This document shows, piece by piece, positions 22,208-32,233 of a stretch of DNA of 64,000 nt (position 1 is the first letter of the stretch; each line of letters opens with the position of its first letter). The DNA lies in contig WHVA01000043.1 of NCBI GenBank assembly GCA_015179125.1, positions 1 to 64,000 of the forward strand, written 5' to 3'. The notes under the pieces are model-generated. The model was not told the DNA's origin. It saw only the letters and a list, made by a program, of their open reading frames with translations, and made no database searches. The stretch is from Gautieria morchelliformis (Eukaryota > Basidiomycota > Agaricomycetes > Gomphales > Gomphaceae). Both the position numbers and the translations under genes were made by a program.

Positions 22208-25200
22208 CTCCCCCTCAGCGAGAAGTCCCTTCGGTAAAATCCTAATTTCCCTAATAGATACCTATGTTGGTGCAAGTCCAATCCCTTTGTAAATATGTCC
22301 GCTACGTTCTCCTTCGTCGGTACGTACGTAAGTGATGCCTCGTGAGAGGCCACTTTCTCACGGATGAAGTGATATGCGACATTGATGTGTTTGGTACGCG
22401 CATGATACGTTGCGTCATGCGATAGTGTAATGGCGCCTAGATTGTCTGATCGAAGTGACGTGGGCTGGGCTTGATCTATTCCTAGCTCCTCGATGAAGCG
22501 CCTCAGCCAGATCAATTGCTTGGCGCCCTCGGTAAGTGCCATGTATTCGGCCTCCGTAGTAGATAGCGCGATCATTCGCTGCTTCTTCGAGCTCCATGCA
22601 ATGGCTCCCCCTCCTAGTATAGCTACATAGCCGCTAATAGACAGTGCGTCGTTTCTATTAGCATAATCCGAGTCGACAAATATTTCGAGGTCGAGACCAG
22701 CGTCTCGTCGGAAGGTTATGCCGTCATCACGTGACCCCTTGAGGTACCTGAGCGCGTGCTTGATTGCCGTCCAGTGCTCGGCTCCGTAGGTAGTAGTGGA
22801 TTGGCTCAGGTGTTGTACGGTAGGGGCCAAATCAGGTCGCGTGCTGAGTGCTGCATACATTAGTGATCCGATCGCTTTAGCATAGGGTACTTCGGCAGTT
22901 GGACCTGTTGAGTCCATAGGTGTCGTGAGTTTGATCATTTTGTGCAGAGGTGTAGATACGGAATGTGCTGTAGCCATGTTGAATCGATCGAGTATGATGT
23001 CGATGTAATGTCCTTGCGACATGACCAGTGTTCCCTCATCCCTATTCCTCTCAACTCTAATTCCCAAGATTTTCTTCATTTCTCCTAAATCTGTTAAAGG
23101 GAATTTTCCATGAAGCTCCCCCTTGAGCTTAATCATCCCTCCTTTGGAATCAGCAAATAGTCTGAAGTCGTCCACATATACTGATATGACTTCGATTGAG
23201 TCCTTATCTTGTCTGATGTAGACACATTCATCGGCTGTGCTTTGATGGAAGCCGAGATCGAGTAGTAATTTGCATAAGCGCTGATGCCAAGCTCGTCCCG
23301 ATTGCTTGAGTCCGTAGAGCGCTCTGTATATTCTTAGACGCGTCCAGATCCATCATCAAAACCGTCGGGCTGGCGCATGTAGATCTCCTCATCTATGGTT
23401 GAATTGAGGTAGGCACCTTTGACATCCATCATTTCGATTTCCCAATCGAGTGTGTTTGCAATGGCTAATAGAACGCGTAGTGAATCGAATTTGACCACGG
23501 GTGAAGTTATTTTGTAGTAATCCATCCCTGGCCTCTGTGTGAATCCTTGAGCCACAACCCTTGCTTTAGCCTTATCGAATTGCCCGTCTGGTTGCGTTTT
23601 GACAGCATATACCCATCGGCAACCGATAGCTACTCGTCCGGGTGGTAGTTCTGTTAATTCCCATGTTCCTAACGTCTTGTGTTGATCCATTTCAATTTCC
23701 ATCGCTTTCTCCCAGATCGGCGCATCATCACGTGATACCGCCGCTCTGTAATTCTCAGGTTCAGTGATGATTTCTCTCATTATGTAAACCTACTCGGTGC
23801 GTCCTGAATCATTCAGCTTCCGGTAATCCGGTCTTTGAGTGATACGTGCGCTCCGTCGAATCTGTGGAGCTGGCGCTTGTTCAGGTGGATCAGGAACGGG
23901 CATCGTCTGGGGTGATGACATCTGCGGGGTAGATGGGATCGGGTCCGGCACATGCTCGCGTGGTGAGTGCTCCCCCTCGAGCGGTGCCGTGTCGTCATCG
24001 TCGTTATCTGGGATAAGGTAGAGTCTGTTGTCGTTTTCATCAAATGTAATATTTCTCGAAATTTGAACATGCTTTGAGGCTTTATTGTAATACCTCCAGG
24101 CTTTTGCATGTTCAGCTACTCCGATGAATATGTGTTCTTCTGCTTTTGGATCAAGTTTGGCTCGACGTTGATCTGGCACCATAACCCAGCAATTTGTTCC
24201 GAATTCCTCTAGACGTGCTATGTTCGGCTTCTTGCCGAATAGTGCCTGGAACGGCGTTGCGTCATCTCCAAGCGCTTGCGTGGGTGATCGATTTTTGATA
24301 TAACACGCGTAAGCCACGGCCTCGGGCCAGAGTATTTTTGGCAGGTTCTTGGCAAATATCATTGCCCGTGCGTGCTCGAGTAAGGTCCGGTTGAGTCATT
24401 CGGCGATTCCATTCTGGGCTGGGGAGTATGGAGCTGTGGTCTCCATGATAATGCCATATTTTGCACAAAATTCCTTGAAATTTTTATTGACATATCTCCT
24501 CCATTATCTGAGCGAAACCTCTTCAGTTTCTGACCTGTTTGGGTCTCGAGGAATGCCTTGTACGTCTCGAAGTGTTTGAGCGCTTCATCTTTGGTGCTCC
24601 CAAAATAGATTGTAGTGTACCTCGATTTGATGTCCGTGAAAGAATAAAAGTATTTTTCACGTGATGGTCCCTCGGTCTGGGCAGGCCCCCATACATCGGA
24701 TACTGTTAGGTCACCGACTTGTTTTACAGTGTCCTCGGCTCTTTTGGGGAACGGCTCTACATGCCGTTTGCCTTGTATGCATGCCTTGCACTGGCTTGGC
24801 TCTTTTGACTCGTCGATCTCGAGTCCAGTAACTAGGTCGTTAGATTTCAACAATTTTATAGAGTTTATGTTGACGTGCCCTAGTATCCTGTGCCATTTGT
24901 CCCATGACCGTCCCTTTGCCACTGCGGCAAATTCCCGTGCCTCGATTGATCGAGTGACCCGTGCCTTCATACAGAATAGCCTCCCGCACTTCTGTCCCTG
25001 TGCGAAGGTAACTCCGGCGCATGATTTGAATTCGACGCCGGTGCCTGAAAATGTGGCCGTGTTGCCCTTATCAGTTAGACGCCCTACGCTGATAAGGTTG
25101 TTCAGCGCATCCGGTGCATGCTTGACATCACGTAGTTCGATCGTGTTCGTCTTGGCGCCGATCTTGAATTCCATGTGTATAGTGCCTCGGCCTTGTGTAT

Positions 25201-26176
25201 GTAGTACCGCACTGGGTGAAATTCCTTCAATTTCTGATGGTTCCTCGGCATAGCTAGCGAAATCGTTTCGGCTTCGAGCTATATGTGTTGTTGCCGCTGA
25301 ATCGGCTAGCCAGTCGGATGCAGATATAGCACTGTATGCTACCTCCTTAGATACAAACGCGAAGTCCTTTTCTTCCGCTTGTTTGACTGTTTCTTTATTC
25401 CCTGATTTGAACCATTTTGGTGCTTGGCCCTCCTTGCCGCCACCTTTCACCCAACAGTCCTTCACGTAATGACCCTTCTTGCCGCAATTTCGGCATTTTC
25501 CCTTTGTTGCTCCTGAGTCATCTTTCTTGGGCCTGTGATGTTGTTGCGCCTTAAGCGCCGTCTGCCGTGCCGATCCAGCTTTCCGTGCTCGATCCTCATC
25601 GAGGACTCGAGCTATTAATATATCAGCTGTCGTCCCGGCTCCACTGGCGTTTACTGCCGTAATAAACGCCGACCAAGAATCTGGTAATGATGTCAGCAAC
25701 GTGTTCGAGAACTCGGTGTCACTGATGTAATGTCCCCACGCATTCAGTTCCTGTTGAATGCCGCGGAGCTTGTGTACGTGCTCCTCCATGTTCGCGCCGT
25801 CCTTGGCAAGCATCCGGAAGAAATCTCTTCGGAGATTTACAATCCCCACTGCTCCCTTAGATTTGAATATAGCTTGTAAACTAGTCCATACAGCAAATGC
25901 AGACATCGTCTGATTGATGTAAACTAGTTGTTCATCGGTGACTCTGAGGCAAATCTCTTTTCTAGCTTTCTTGTCCTTCCTTCTCCAATCGTCAATCTCC
26001 TGCTGCTCGGTCGCAGTGATGTTGTCGGCATCTGCCGGTCTCGGTTCCATCTCCCTGCCGATAGCCACGTCCCACAGATCTAAGTCATCGAGTATCCACT
26101 CGAGCCGCCGGCGCCACGCCGTGTAATTATCCCCATTCAAGGGGTCGATCTTGTACGTGTTGTTGCTACTCGACAT
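22156..26176 (-). pseudogene. C1 gag-pol, frameshifted
   Basis: Copia polyprotein starting MSSSNNTYKIDPLNGDNYTA at 26176. CCHC knuckle CRNCGKKGHYVKDC; protease-like WLADSAATTH; GAG-pre-integrase HRILGHVNINS with CKACIQGK; integrase SDNGG; RT with YVDD (about 23163-23200 on the minus strand); RNase H SSKKQRMIALSTTEAEYMAL, ending DIFTKGL. Breaks: frameshift near 24480, TGA at 24396-24398 where relatives have Arg in AERLNRT, TAG near 23790, frameshift near 23335. Pol runs into the LTR at its end. Confidence 0.92.
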
Positions 26177-26250
26177 CGTCGATTGGTATTGAGTCGGTGG
26201 TGTATAGAGCGTAGTTGGAGTAAGTTAGATGTGTAATAGTTTAGTTATGG

Positions 26251-26265
26251 CCGGGGCCCATAACC
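26251..26265 (-). promoter_or_regulatory. C1 primer binding site (initiator tRNA-Met half)
   Basis: On the minus strand GGTTATGGGCCCCGG follows the 5' LTR directly. It is complementary to the iMet anticodon arm (GGGCCCAUAACC), the primer type known from Drosophila copia. Confidence 0.8.
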
Positions 26266-26471
26266 TGTGGAACGAAGGAGTAAAATAGTAAAATGTTATA
26301 CTACGATCTACTTGAGATCGTTCTGCCTTTATATACAAAATATGAAGTCTATTGTATTATCAATCTCTTCGAGCTGCTGTGCCGATGCGAGGCCGGCGCA
26401 CCCACAGCCCGGGGTCAAGAGCGATCTCGAACTTCCGGCTAAGTGCGTGCCGGCTCTGCCTCGGCCGTATC

Positions 26472-26960
26472 TGTTGGGTGCATTTATGCTCCTGCACCAA
26501 AATCAAGCATAATATATTCAATTTATTGTGTGGTGTTTCAATATTTTCTCATACTGTTCTTGTACTATGCATCCACTTCTCTGCTTATTTTCGAAAATTT
26601 CTAGTCACTCCCTATCTCTCCATTCCATTCTGTTATTTCTATTTTCATAGGCGGCTGCACCCAGCGGAGTTTGAAATGACTTCGACGCGCGAGCCCTTGG
26701 GCGCTAAAGGGCCGGGTGCAAGTATATGCCTTCTGAGACAGGATTACACTCCTCTCTCAGTGACAATAAATTCACTGAGAGAGGCGAGTAGTATCTTTCA
26801 TATTTACATAGCATGTTGACTGAAAATCATGTAGTATATTTGATTCTAGGTATTGTATTAATATATCAGTGACAATAAATTCACTGAGAGAGTATATTTG
26901 ATTCTAGCTTTCTAAGAACTCTACCGAACCTTCCCTGCCATAGCCCCTTAGTTGCTAACA
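26472..26960 (+). repeat. C2 5' LTR (489 bp)
   Basis: TGTTGGGTGCATTTATG to TTAGTTGCTAACA. Holds a 13-bp perfect hairpin stem with the loop CAATAAAT at 26751-26784 and a shorter second copy near 26870. Confidence 0.95.
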
Positions 26961-26961
26961 A

Positions 26962-26974
26962 GGGTTATGGGCCC
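26962..26974 (+). promoter_or_regulatory. C2 primer binding site overlapping the gag start codon
   Basis: GGGTTATGGGCCC is the complement of the initiator tRNA-Met anticodon arm. The ATG inside it (26967-26969) is the complement of the CAU anticodon and is also the first ATG of the polyprotein. Confidence 0.8.
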
Positions 26975-29900
26975 CGCAGACACTTCGCAGAAGCTTTTGG
27001 GTGTGGAGAAGCTTGCAACAGATGGAAGTAATTGGCCTCTGTGGCGAGCTACTCTCACAAGTTATTTTGAGTCCAAAAATCTACTCAGGCATATAGAAGG
27101 GAGAGCCATTCGACCTCCTGATCCTCCAGTCATGCCCCCAGGCCATATTCTCACAGAAGCTGAGGAAACTCAGATTGAGAAGGCTGAGGAGAAGCTGGAG
27201 AAGTATCTTGCCAGAGAAGGACAGGCCAAAACCCAAATAATCGTCTCAGTGTCAGAGTCACTAGCTCTGATGCTACAGAAGAGACATACAGCAAAAGAAG
27301 TCTGGGATGCATTGGTCAATGAGATGACCAAAAAGCCCAAGATGGTCCTCACCAACCTACAGAGACAGCTTCGCAGTATGAGGTGTCCTGAGGATGGAGA
27401 CTTGAGAGATCACTTGGACAAGGCCCAAGACCTCTATGCTCGTCTCAATGAGATGGGAGCCAGAATTTCTGAAGGAGAGTTCACCGACATTATCCTTGCA
27501 TCACTTCCACCCTCCTATGAGGCAGTTATGAATGCCCTTACCACGTCGCTCGAAGAATGTGGAATGCCCTTAGTGCCTGATGATATTATCAGAGTACTAA
27601 AGGCTCAATACGACAGGAGAAAGACCCTCAATATTTCACAAGAAGAGCAGGCATTTATTGGTTCATCTACGAAAGGGCAGAAGGGCCGGAAAGACCCGAA
27701 GGTGCCTGCATGCACTAATTGCCACAAGCCTGGACATGCTATAGAGAGTTGCTGGGCTAAAGGAGGTGGTAAAGAAGGCCAGGGGCCACGTCAGAAGAAG
27801 AAAGCGAAAGCCAAAAAGAAGAAGGGCAAAGCCAAGGCGAATGTTACCGAAGAAGTGTCCTCTGAGGAGGATGAGAGTGGCAGTCCAGCCGCTTTCGCCA
27901 ACTTCGACTGCTCTAATTTGAGTAGTTTATCTCTGGACACTGTTGTTATCCTCGACACTGGAACGACCGCACATATGACCCCTCACAAGAATTTATTGAG
28001 GGATTACAGTCCATTCTCACAGCCGCGCACAATTCGTGCAGCCAACAAAGGCACTTTTGATGCCTTCGGTTCAGGCTCACTCGTGCTATCTAACAAGGTT
28101 GGAGATAAGACTGTGAACATTACATTGAAGGATACGTTCTATGCGCCCAAAATGGCTGTTACCCTGATCTCGATCGGCCGGTGCGATGATGCAGGCTATA
28201 ACACACAAATAGCTGATCAGAAATGCACAATATCCAATCGTAAAGGCAGGATATTGATGCAAGCACCGAAGCTGAATGGCTTATATCGATTTGATTTACA
28301 ACACACAAGTGCCGAAGCGCATGTATGCGCATCAGCCATGGAAATACATCAAAAAATGGGGCACATTTCACAAAAATCCCTACAGCATTTGCTCAACCGT
28401 GGCATGATATTAGGCATTGAATTGAGCTCAAAAGGTGACAAGGTTGTTTGCGATGCGTGCATTCAGGTGAAGATTGCACGCAAATCACTTCCTCAGGAAC
28501 CCAGAAGCCGATCATCAAAATTCGGTGACAGAATTTATTCTGATGTCTGGGGACCAGCGAGACACTCCACAATTGACAAGAAATCCTATTATGTGTCTTT
28601 CATCGACGACTACTCAAGAGAATCGGTTATCTATTTGATGGCAAACAAATTGGAAGCATTTTCAAAATACAAACTCTACGAGGCCTTGATGCTTCGACAG
28701 AGGAACGTGCACATCAAAGCACTTGTTTCTGACAGAGGGGGCAAATATACAAGCTCGGAATTTGAACAGCATTTAGCCAAGCAAGGCACGAAGCATTGGT
28801 TAACCGTGCACGACACCCCAGAGTCAAATGGTGTTGCTGAACGTTTAAACCGAACTCTAGTTGAAAGAGCTCGTGCCATGCTATTGGAATCAAGTCTTCC
28901 TAAGACTCTATGGGGGCATGCAATTTTGCATGCCAACTATCTTAGGAATCGGACACACACAAGAGCTTTGCCAGACAAAACCCCTTTTGAAATGATCCAT
29001 CACGAGAAACCGAACCTGAAAGACATACACGTGTGGGGAATTGAAGTCTACGTTAAAGTCAAAGAGGGAAACAAACTAGCAGCCCGTGCCAAAAGAGCTC
29101 GGTGGATAGGAATCTCTGGACAGAGCCATGGTCACTGCATCTACTGGCCTGACTCTCAGAAGGTTTCTGTCGAGCGGAATATTATATTTGACTCAGAGAT
29201 GAAGGGGGGCAAAGCTCCAATCATTTCTATTGAAGAGTCACAGCTACCTACGTCCAGAAAAATGGTACAGGCCATCTCGGCGCCAGCACCTATGCCTAGT
29301 CGCTTAGTCAGCGAGGAGGCAAAGATCGAGGAAATTGATGATAATGAACCAGAGGAACGTCTGAAAGAGCTGCAACCCAGTCAGACTGTTGATGTCAGAC
29401 CTAAAGAAGCTGCTCCAATAAGGAGAAGTGAAAGGATCCGTCAGCAACAGGTGCAGCCGGCCCCAAGTGGTCCCATAACAAGATCTCAAACTAAGAGACA
29501 TGCTGGTGCAGATATCACTACACTAGCTTACGAGGACATTGAGGACCATCAAGACAAATTATTCGAACAAGATTTATCCTCTGAAACTGACGGCATCAGT
29601 GATTATAACCTTGCCATCAGTACACTTTCGACCTCCGATCAAAACAAAGATAAGGTGCTGCCGGATTTGAATCAGACTGAGCCTAGCAATGCAGATGAAG
29701 CCTTAAATGATCCTATATGGAAAGCATCGATGGATAAAGAGTACAAGGTGCTACTCGACAAAGGTGTATGGGAAGTGGTTAAACCACCTCCTGGGGCAAA
29801 TATTGTCGGAAATAGATGGGTATTCCTCTGGAAACGCAATCCAGAAGGTGAACCCATCACACCTAGATCGAGGATGGTCGCCCAAGGCTTTACACAAAGT

Positions 29901-31217
29901 TTTGGAGTCGACTACAATGAAACCTATGCACCTGTTGCTCGGATGACTTCCTTACGGATTATATGTGCCATTGCTGCCAGGAACAACTGGCCTATTCACC
30001 AAATGGATGTGGACAGTGCGTATTTGAATGCTACACTGCCAGAACCTATTTACATGAGACAGCCGTATGGATATGAGACCGGAGACAAAGATGATGTCCT
30101 CCTGCTGAAGAAAGCACTTTACGGCCTCAAACAATCTGGAAGGGAATGGTACAAACGTCTGAGTGGTGAATTTCTCAAGTTAGGATTCACTAAATCAGCT
30201 TCGGATGGAGCTGTATTTTGCAGACGTGGACCGAGAGGGCATGCGATTATTGCGACGGCAGTAGACGACCTCACTATCACAGCTGAGAGTCAACCAATCC
30301 TCTATGGGGTAAAGCATGATCTTGCCCAGATCTTCAGTATGAAAGATCTAGGCGAGATTCATTGGCTTTTGAACCTCAAAATCGAAAGAGATTGGAATAA
30401 CAAATCGATTGCAATATCACAAGCTGCATATATTCAAAAAATCATCAAAAAATTCAATCTGGATGATGCCAAAACATTTTCCACGCCTCTCGACCCAGCC
30501 GTTAAATTATCCAGAGACCAATGCCCTTCTACAGATGAAGACAAACAGAAGATGTCAAGAATTCCATACAGACAAGCGATAGGATCATTGATGTGGGCAG
30601 TAGTAGCCACTCGACCGGACATTGCGTTCGCAGTGTCATTACTTTCTCAATTCCTCGAAAACCCAGGTCCAACACATTGGCATGCAGTCAAACGTGTCTT
30701 TAAATATCTAAAAGGCACGATGGACTACAAATTGACACTTGGGAAAAATCGAGACGGCCTCATTGGGTATTCAGATGCGGATTGGGCTTCTCAAGAGCAC
30801 AGGCACTCATACTCAGCTTATATTTTTCAGATTGATGGAGGGACAGTATCATGGAGTTGTCAAAAACAATCCATAGTAGCCCTATCATCAACTGAAGCCG
30901 AATTCGTTGCTCTGACTCATGCGAGCAAAGAAGCCTTATGGATGCGCCACTTTATTTCTGAAGTATTCCAACCGCTGAATTGTCCCATCAAACTTTATTC
31001 AGACAATCAATCAGCCATTGCCATCGTCTATGGCACTCAACAACACATGAGGACCAAGCATTTCGACATTAGATTATATTTCATCCGAGATATAGTCGAA
31101 GATGAAGAAATTAAGCTTGTGTACCTACCAACGGAACACATGCTAGCCGATCTTCTCACTAAAGGACTTCCTAGTCCTAGAGTGAGAATCCTCAACGAGA
31201 AAATCGGAATATATTAA
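26967..31217 (+). CDS. C2 copia gag-pol polyprotein (1416 aa)
   Basis: Single ORF encoding Gag, protease, integrase, RT and RNase H. Start taken as ATG 26967, since upstream codons in frame belong to the LTR. Gag domain with LWRATLTSYFESKN; CCHC knuckle CTNCHKPGHAIESC; protease ILDTGTTAHMT; GAG-pre-integrase HQKMGHISQKSL with CDACIQVK; integrase SDVWGPA, SDRGG and the Glu region in ESNGVAERLNRT; RT WVFLWKRNPEG, MDVDSAYLNA and the catalytic VDD; RNase H SSTEAEFVALT and TKHFDIRLYFIRD, ending ADLLTKGLP. A single frame implies that Gag excess must be set by processing or another route, as in Drosophila copia splicing. No inactivating change is visible. Confidence 0.96.
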   Translation: MGPADTSQKLLGVEKLATDGSNWPLWRATLTSYFESKNLLRHIEGRAIRPPDPPVMPPGHILTEAEETQIEKAEEKLEKYLAREGQAKTQIIVSVSESLALMLQKRHTAKEVWDALVNEMTKKPKMVLTNLQRQLRSMRCPEDGDLRDHLDKAQDLYARLNEMGARISEGEFTDIILASLPPSYEAVMNALTTSLEECGMPLVPDDIIRVLKAQYDRRKTLNISQEEQAFIGSSTKGQKGRKDPKVPACTNCHKPGHAIESCWAKGGGKEGQGPRQKKKAKAKKKKGKAKANVTEEVSSEEDESGSPAAFANFDCSNLSSLSLDTVVILDTGTTAHMTPHKNLLRDYSPFSQPRTIRAANKGTFDAFGSGSLVLSNKVGDKTVNITLKDTFYAPKMAVTLISIGRCDDAGYNTQIADQKCTISNRKGRILMQAPKLNGLYRFDLQHTSAEAHVCASAMEIHQKMGHISQKSLQHLLNRGMILGIELSSKGDKVVCDACIQVKIARKSLPQEPRSRSSKFGDRIYSDVWGPARHSTIDKKSYYVSFIDDYSRESVIYLMANKLEAFSKYKLYEALMLRQRNVHIKALVSDRGGKYTSSEFEQHLAKQGTKHWLTVHDTPESNGVAERLNRTLVERARAMLLESSLPKTLWGHAILHANYLRNRTHTRALPDKTPFEMIHHEKPNLKDIHVWGIEVYVKVKEGNKLAARAKRARWIGISGQSHGHCIYWPDSQKVSVERNIIFDSEMKGGKAPIISIEESQLPTSRKMVQAISAPAPMPSRLVSEEAKIEEIDDNEPEERLKELQPSQTVDVRPKEAAPIRRSERIRQQQVQPAPSGPITRSQTKRHAGADITTLAYEDIEDHQDKLFEQDLSSETDGISDYNLAISTLSTSDQNKDKVLPDLNQTEPSNADEALNDPIWKASMDKEYKVLLDKGVWEVVKPPPGANIVGNRWVFLWKRNPEGEPITPRSRMVAQGFTQSFGVDYNETYAPVARMTSLRIICAIAARNNWPIHQMDVDSAYLNATLPEPIYMRQPYGYETGDKDDVLLLKKALYGLKQSGREWYKRLSGEFLKLGFTKSASDGAVFCRRGPRGHAIIATAVDDLTITAESQPILYGVKHDLAQIFSMKDLGEIHWLLNLKIERDWNNKSIAISQAAYIQKIIKKFNLDDAKTFSTPLDPAVKLSRDQCPSTDEDKQKMSRIPYRQAIGSLMWAVVATRPDIAFAVSLLSQFLENPGPTHWHAVKRVFKYLKGTMDYKLTLGKNRDGLIGYSDADWASQEHRHSYSAYIFQIDGGTVSWSCQKQSIVALSSTEAEFVALTHASKEALWMRHFISEVFQPLNCPIKLYSDNQSAIAIVYGTQQHMRTKHFDIRLYFIRDIVEDEEIKLVYLPTEHMLADLLTKGLPSPRVRILNEKIGIY

Positions 31218-31230
31218 GCTTGAGGGGGCG

Positions 31231-31719
31231 TGTTGGGTGCATTTATGCTCCTGCACCAAAATCAAGCATAATATATTCAATTTATTGTGTGGTGTTTCAA
31301 TATTTTCTCATACTGTTCTTGTACTATGCATCCACTTCTCTGCTTATTTTCGAAAATTTCTAGTCACTCCCTATCTCTCCATTCCATTCTGTTATTTCTA
31401 TTTTCATAGGCGGCTGCACCCAGCGGAGTTTGAAATGACTTCGACGCGCGAGCCCTTGGGCGCTAAAGGGCCGGGTGCAAGTATATGCCTTCTGAGACAG
31501 GATTACACTCCTCTCTCAGTGACAATAAATTCACTGAGAGAGGCGAGTAGTATCTTTCATATTTACATAGCATGTTGACTGAAAATCATGTAGTATATTT
31601 GATTCTAGGTATTGTATTAATATATCAGTGACAATAAATTCACTGAGAGAGTATATTTGATTCTAGCTTTCTAAGAACTCTACCGAACCTTCCCTGCCAT
31701 AACCCCTTAGTTGCTAACA
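31231..31719 (+). repeat. C2 3' LTR (489 bp)
   Basis: Nearly identical to 26472-26960; the only difference I find is near position 470 of the LTR. Confidence 0.95.
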
Positions 31720-32233
31720 GTATCATCGTCCCGATTACTAACAGTCGCCACTATTCGACATTGCTGACTCGTTGAGGGGTATCCGGAAAACCCAGCGCGG
31801 GATCCGGAACCTTCTTGCGGAGATGGCGGTGGTTCAGGCACAACAGTTGTTGTCGCTCCAGAACCAGATGACCGTCATGTCAGCGGTGTTAGAGCAGTTC
31901 AAGTGGGAGTACCGGTGGCGGAACAACATGCTCCGGGAACGAATGGAACTGTGGACGCAGGAGCAGGGGAATGGGGCGGAAGCGGGGCTGAGCGAAAGGG
32001 AGGAAACGAGGGTGGAGACCGAGCTGGTGAACGTGGAGATAGGGCGTGCAGAAGAGGGTGCGGAAGCGGAGAACAAGGGCGAGGGGGAAACGATGAGGGA
32101 GGAGTAGAGGTGGAAAATCTTGTAACATAATTTCTTGAAGTGTCGGAAATATCATAACGGAAATTAATCGGAATTGTTGTGTGACTTGAGAACTGTAAGA
32201 TTCAATGGGTATCGGAAATGTGGTCGGAACTGA

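Larger units (their letters stand above)
26472..31719 (+). mobile_element. Ty1/copia element C2, intact and young
   Basis: 5248 bp, LTRs 26472-26960 and 31231-31719 (489 bp each), target duplication GTATC at 26467-26471 and 31720-31724, purine tract CTTGAGGGGGCG before the 3' LTR, one uninterrupted polyprotein. I find one difference between the LTRs (GCCATAGCCCC against GCCATAACCCC). It is the innermost and youngest insertion seen here and the only element with an unbroken polyprotein. Confidence 0.97.
21983..31743 (-). mobile_element. Ty1/copia element C1, with C2 nested in its 5' LTR
   Basis: 225-bp LTRs at 21983-22207 and at 26266-26471 plus 31725-31743 (split by C2), with target duplication GTCGC at 21978-21982 and 31744-31748. 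Internal region on the minus strand in copia order (integrase before RT). The primer site next to the 5' LTR matches an initiator tRNA-Met anticodon arm. Inserted in the F1-B antisense gene. Confidence 0.95.
26266..31743 (-). repeat. C1 5' LTR, split (26266-26471 and 31725-31743)
   Basis: 206 plus 19 bp equal the 225 bp of the partner LTR once the C2 target duplication GTATC is counted once. C2 (26472-31719) lies between. Confidence 0.93.
21084..32107 (+). pseudogene. F1-B antisense Zn2Cys6 gene, split by C1/C2
   Basis: Plus-strand gene of the reverse element. Exon 1 21084-21407 (MNSQPDLSKMSSTEMVKYF, then E/K/R coiled coil) ends CAG/GTGAGT. Acceptor at 21448 or 21460; both keep frame. Exon 2 holds CDTC, six, C, ten, CERC, six, C. 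A one-base frameshift lies near 21830 just after the cluster. At 21982 the copia element C1 interrupts it; the gene resumes at 31749 (PLFDIADSLRGIRK...) through LQNQMTVMSAVLEQF to MREE and stop at 32105-32107. Without C1 the flanking frames join. Confidence 0.85.

Noticed and set aside
31237..31578. 113-codon ORF inside the C2 LTR
   Set aside because: Present identically in both LTRs, no domain, spans the hairpin; it is LTR sequence.
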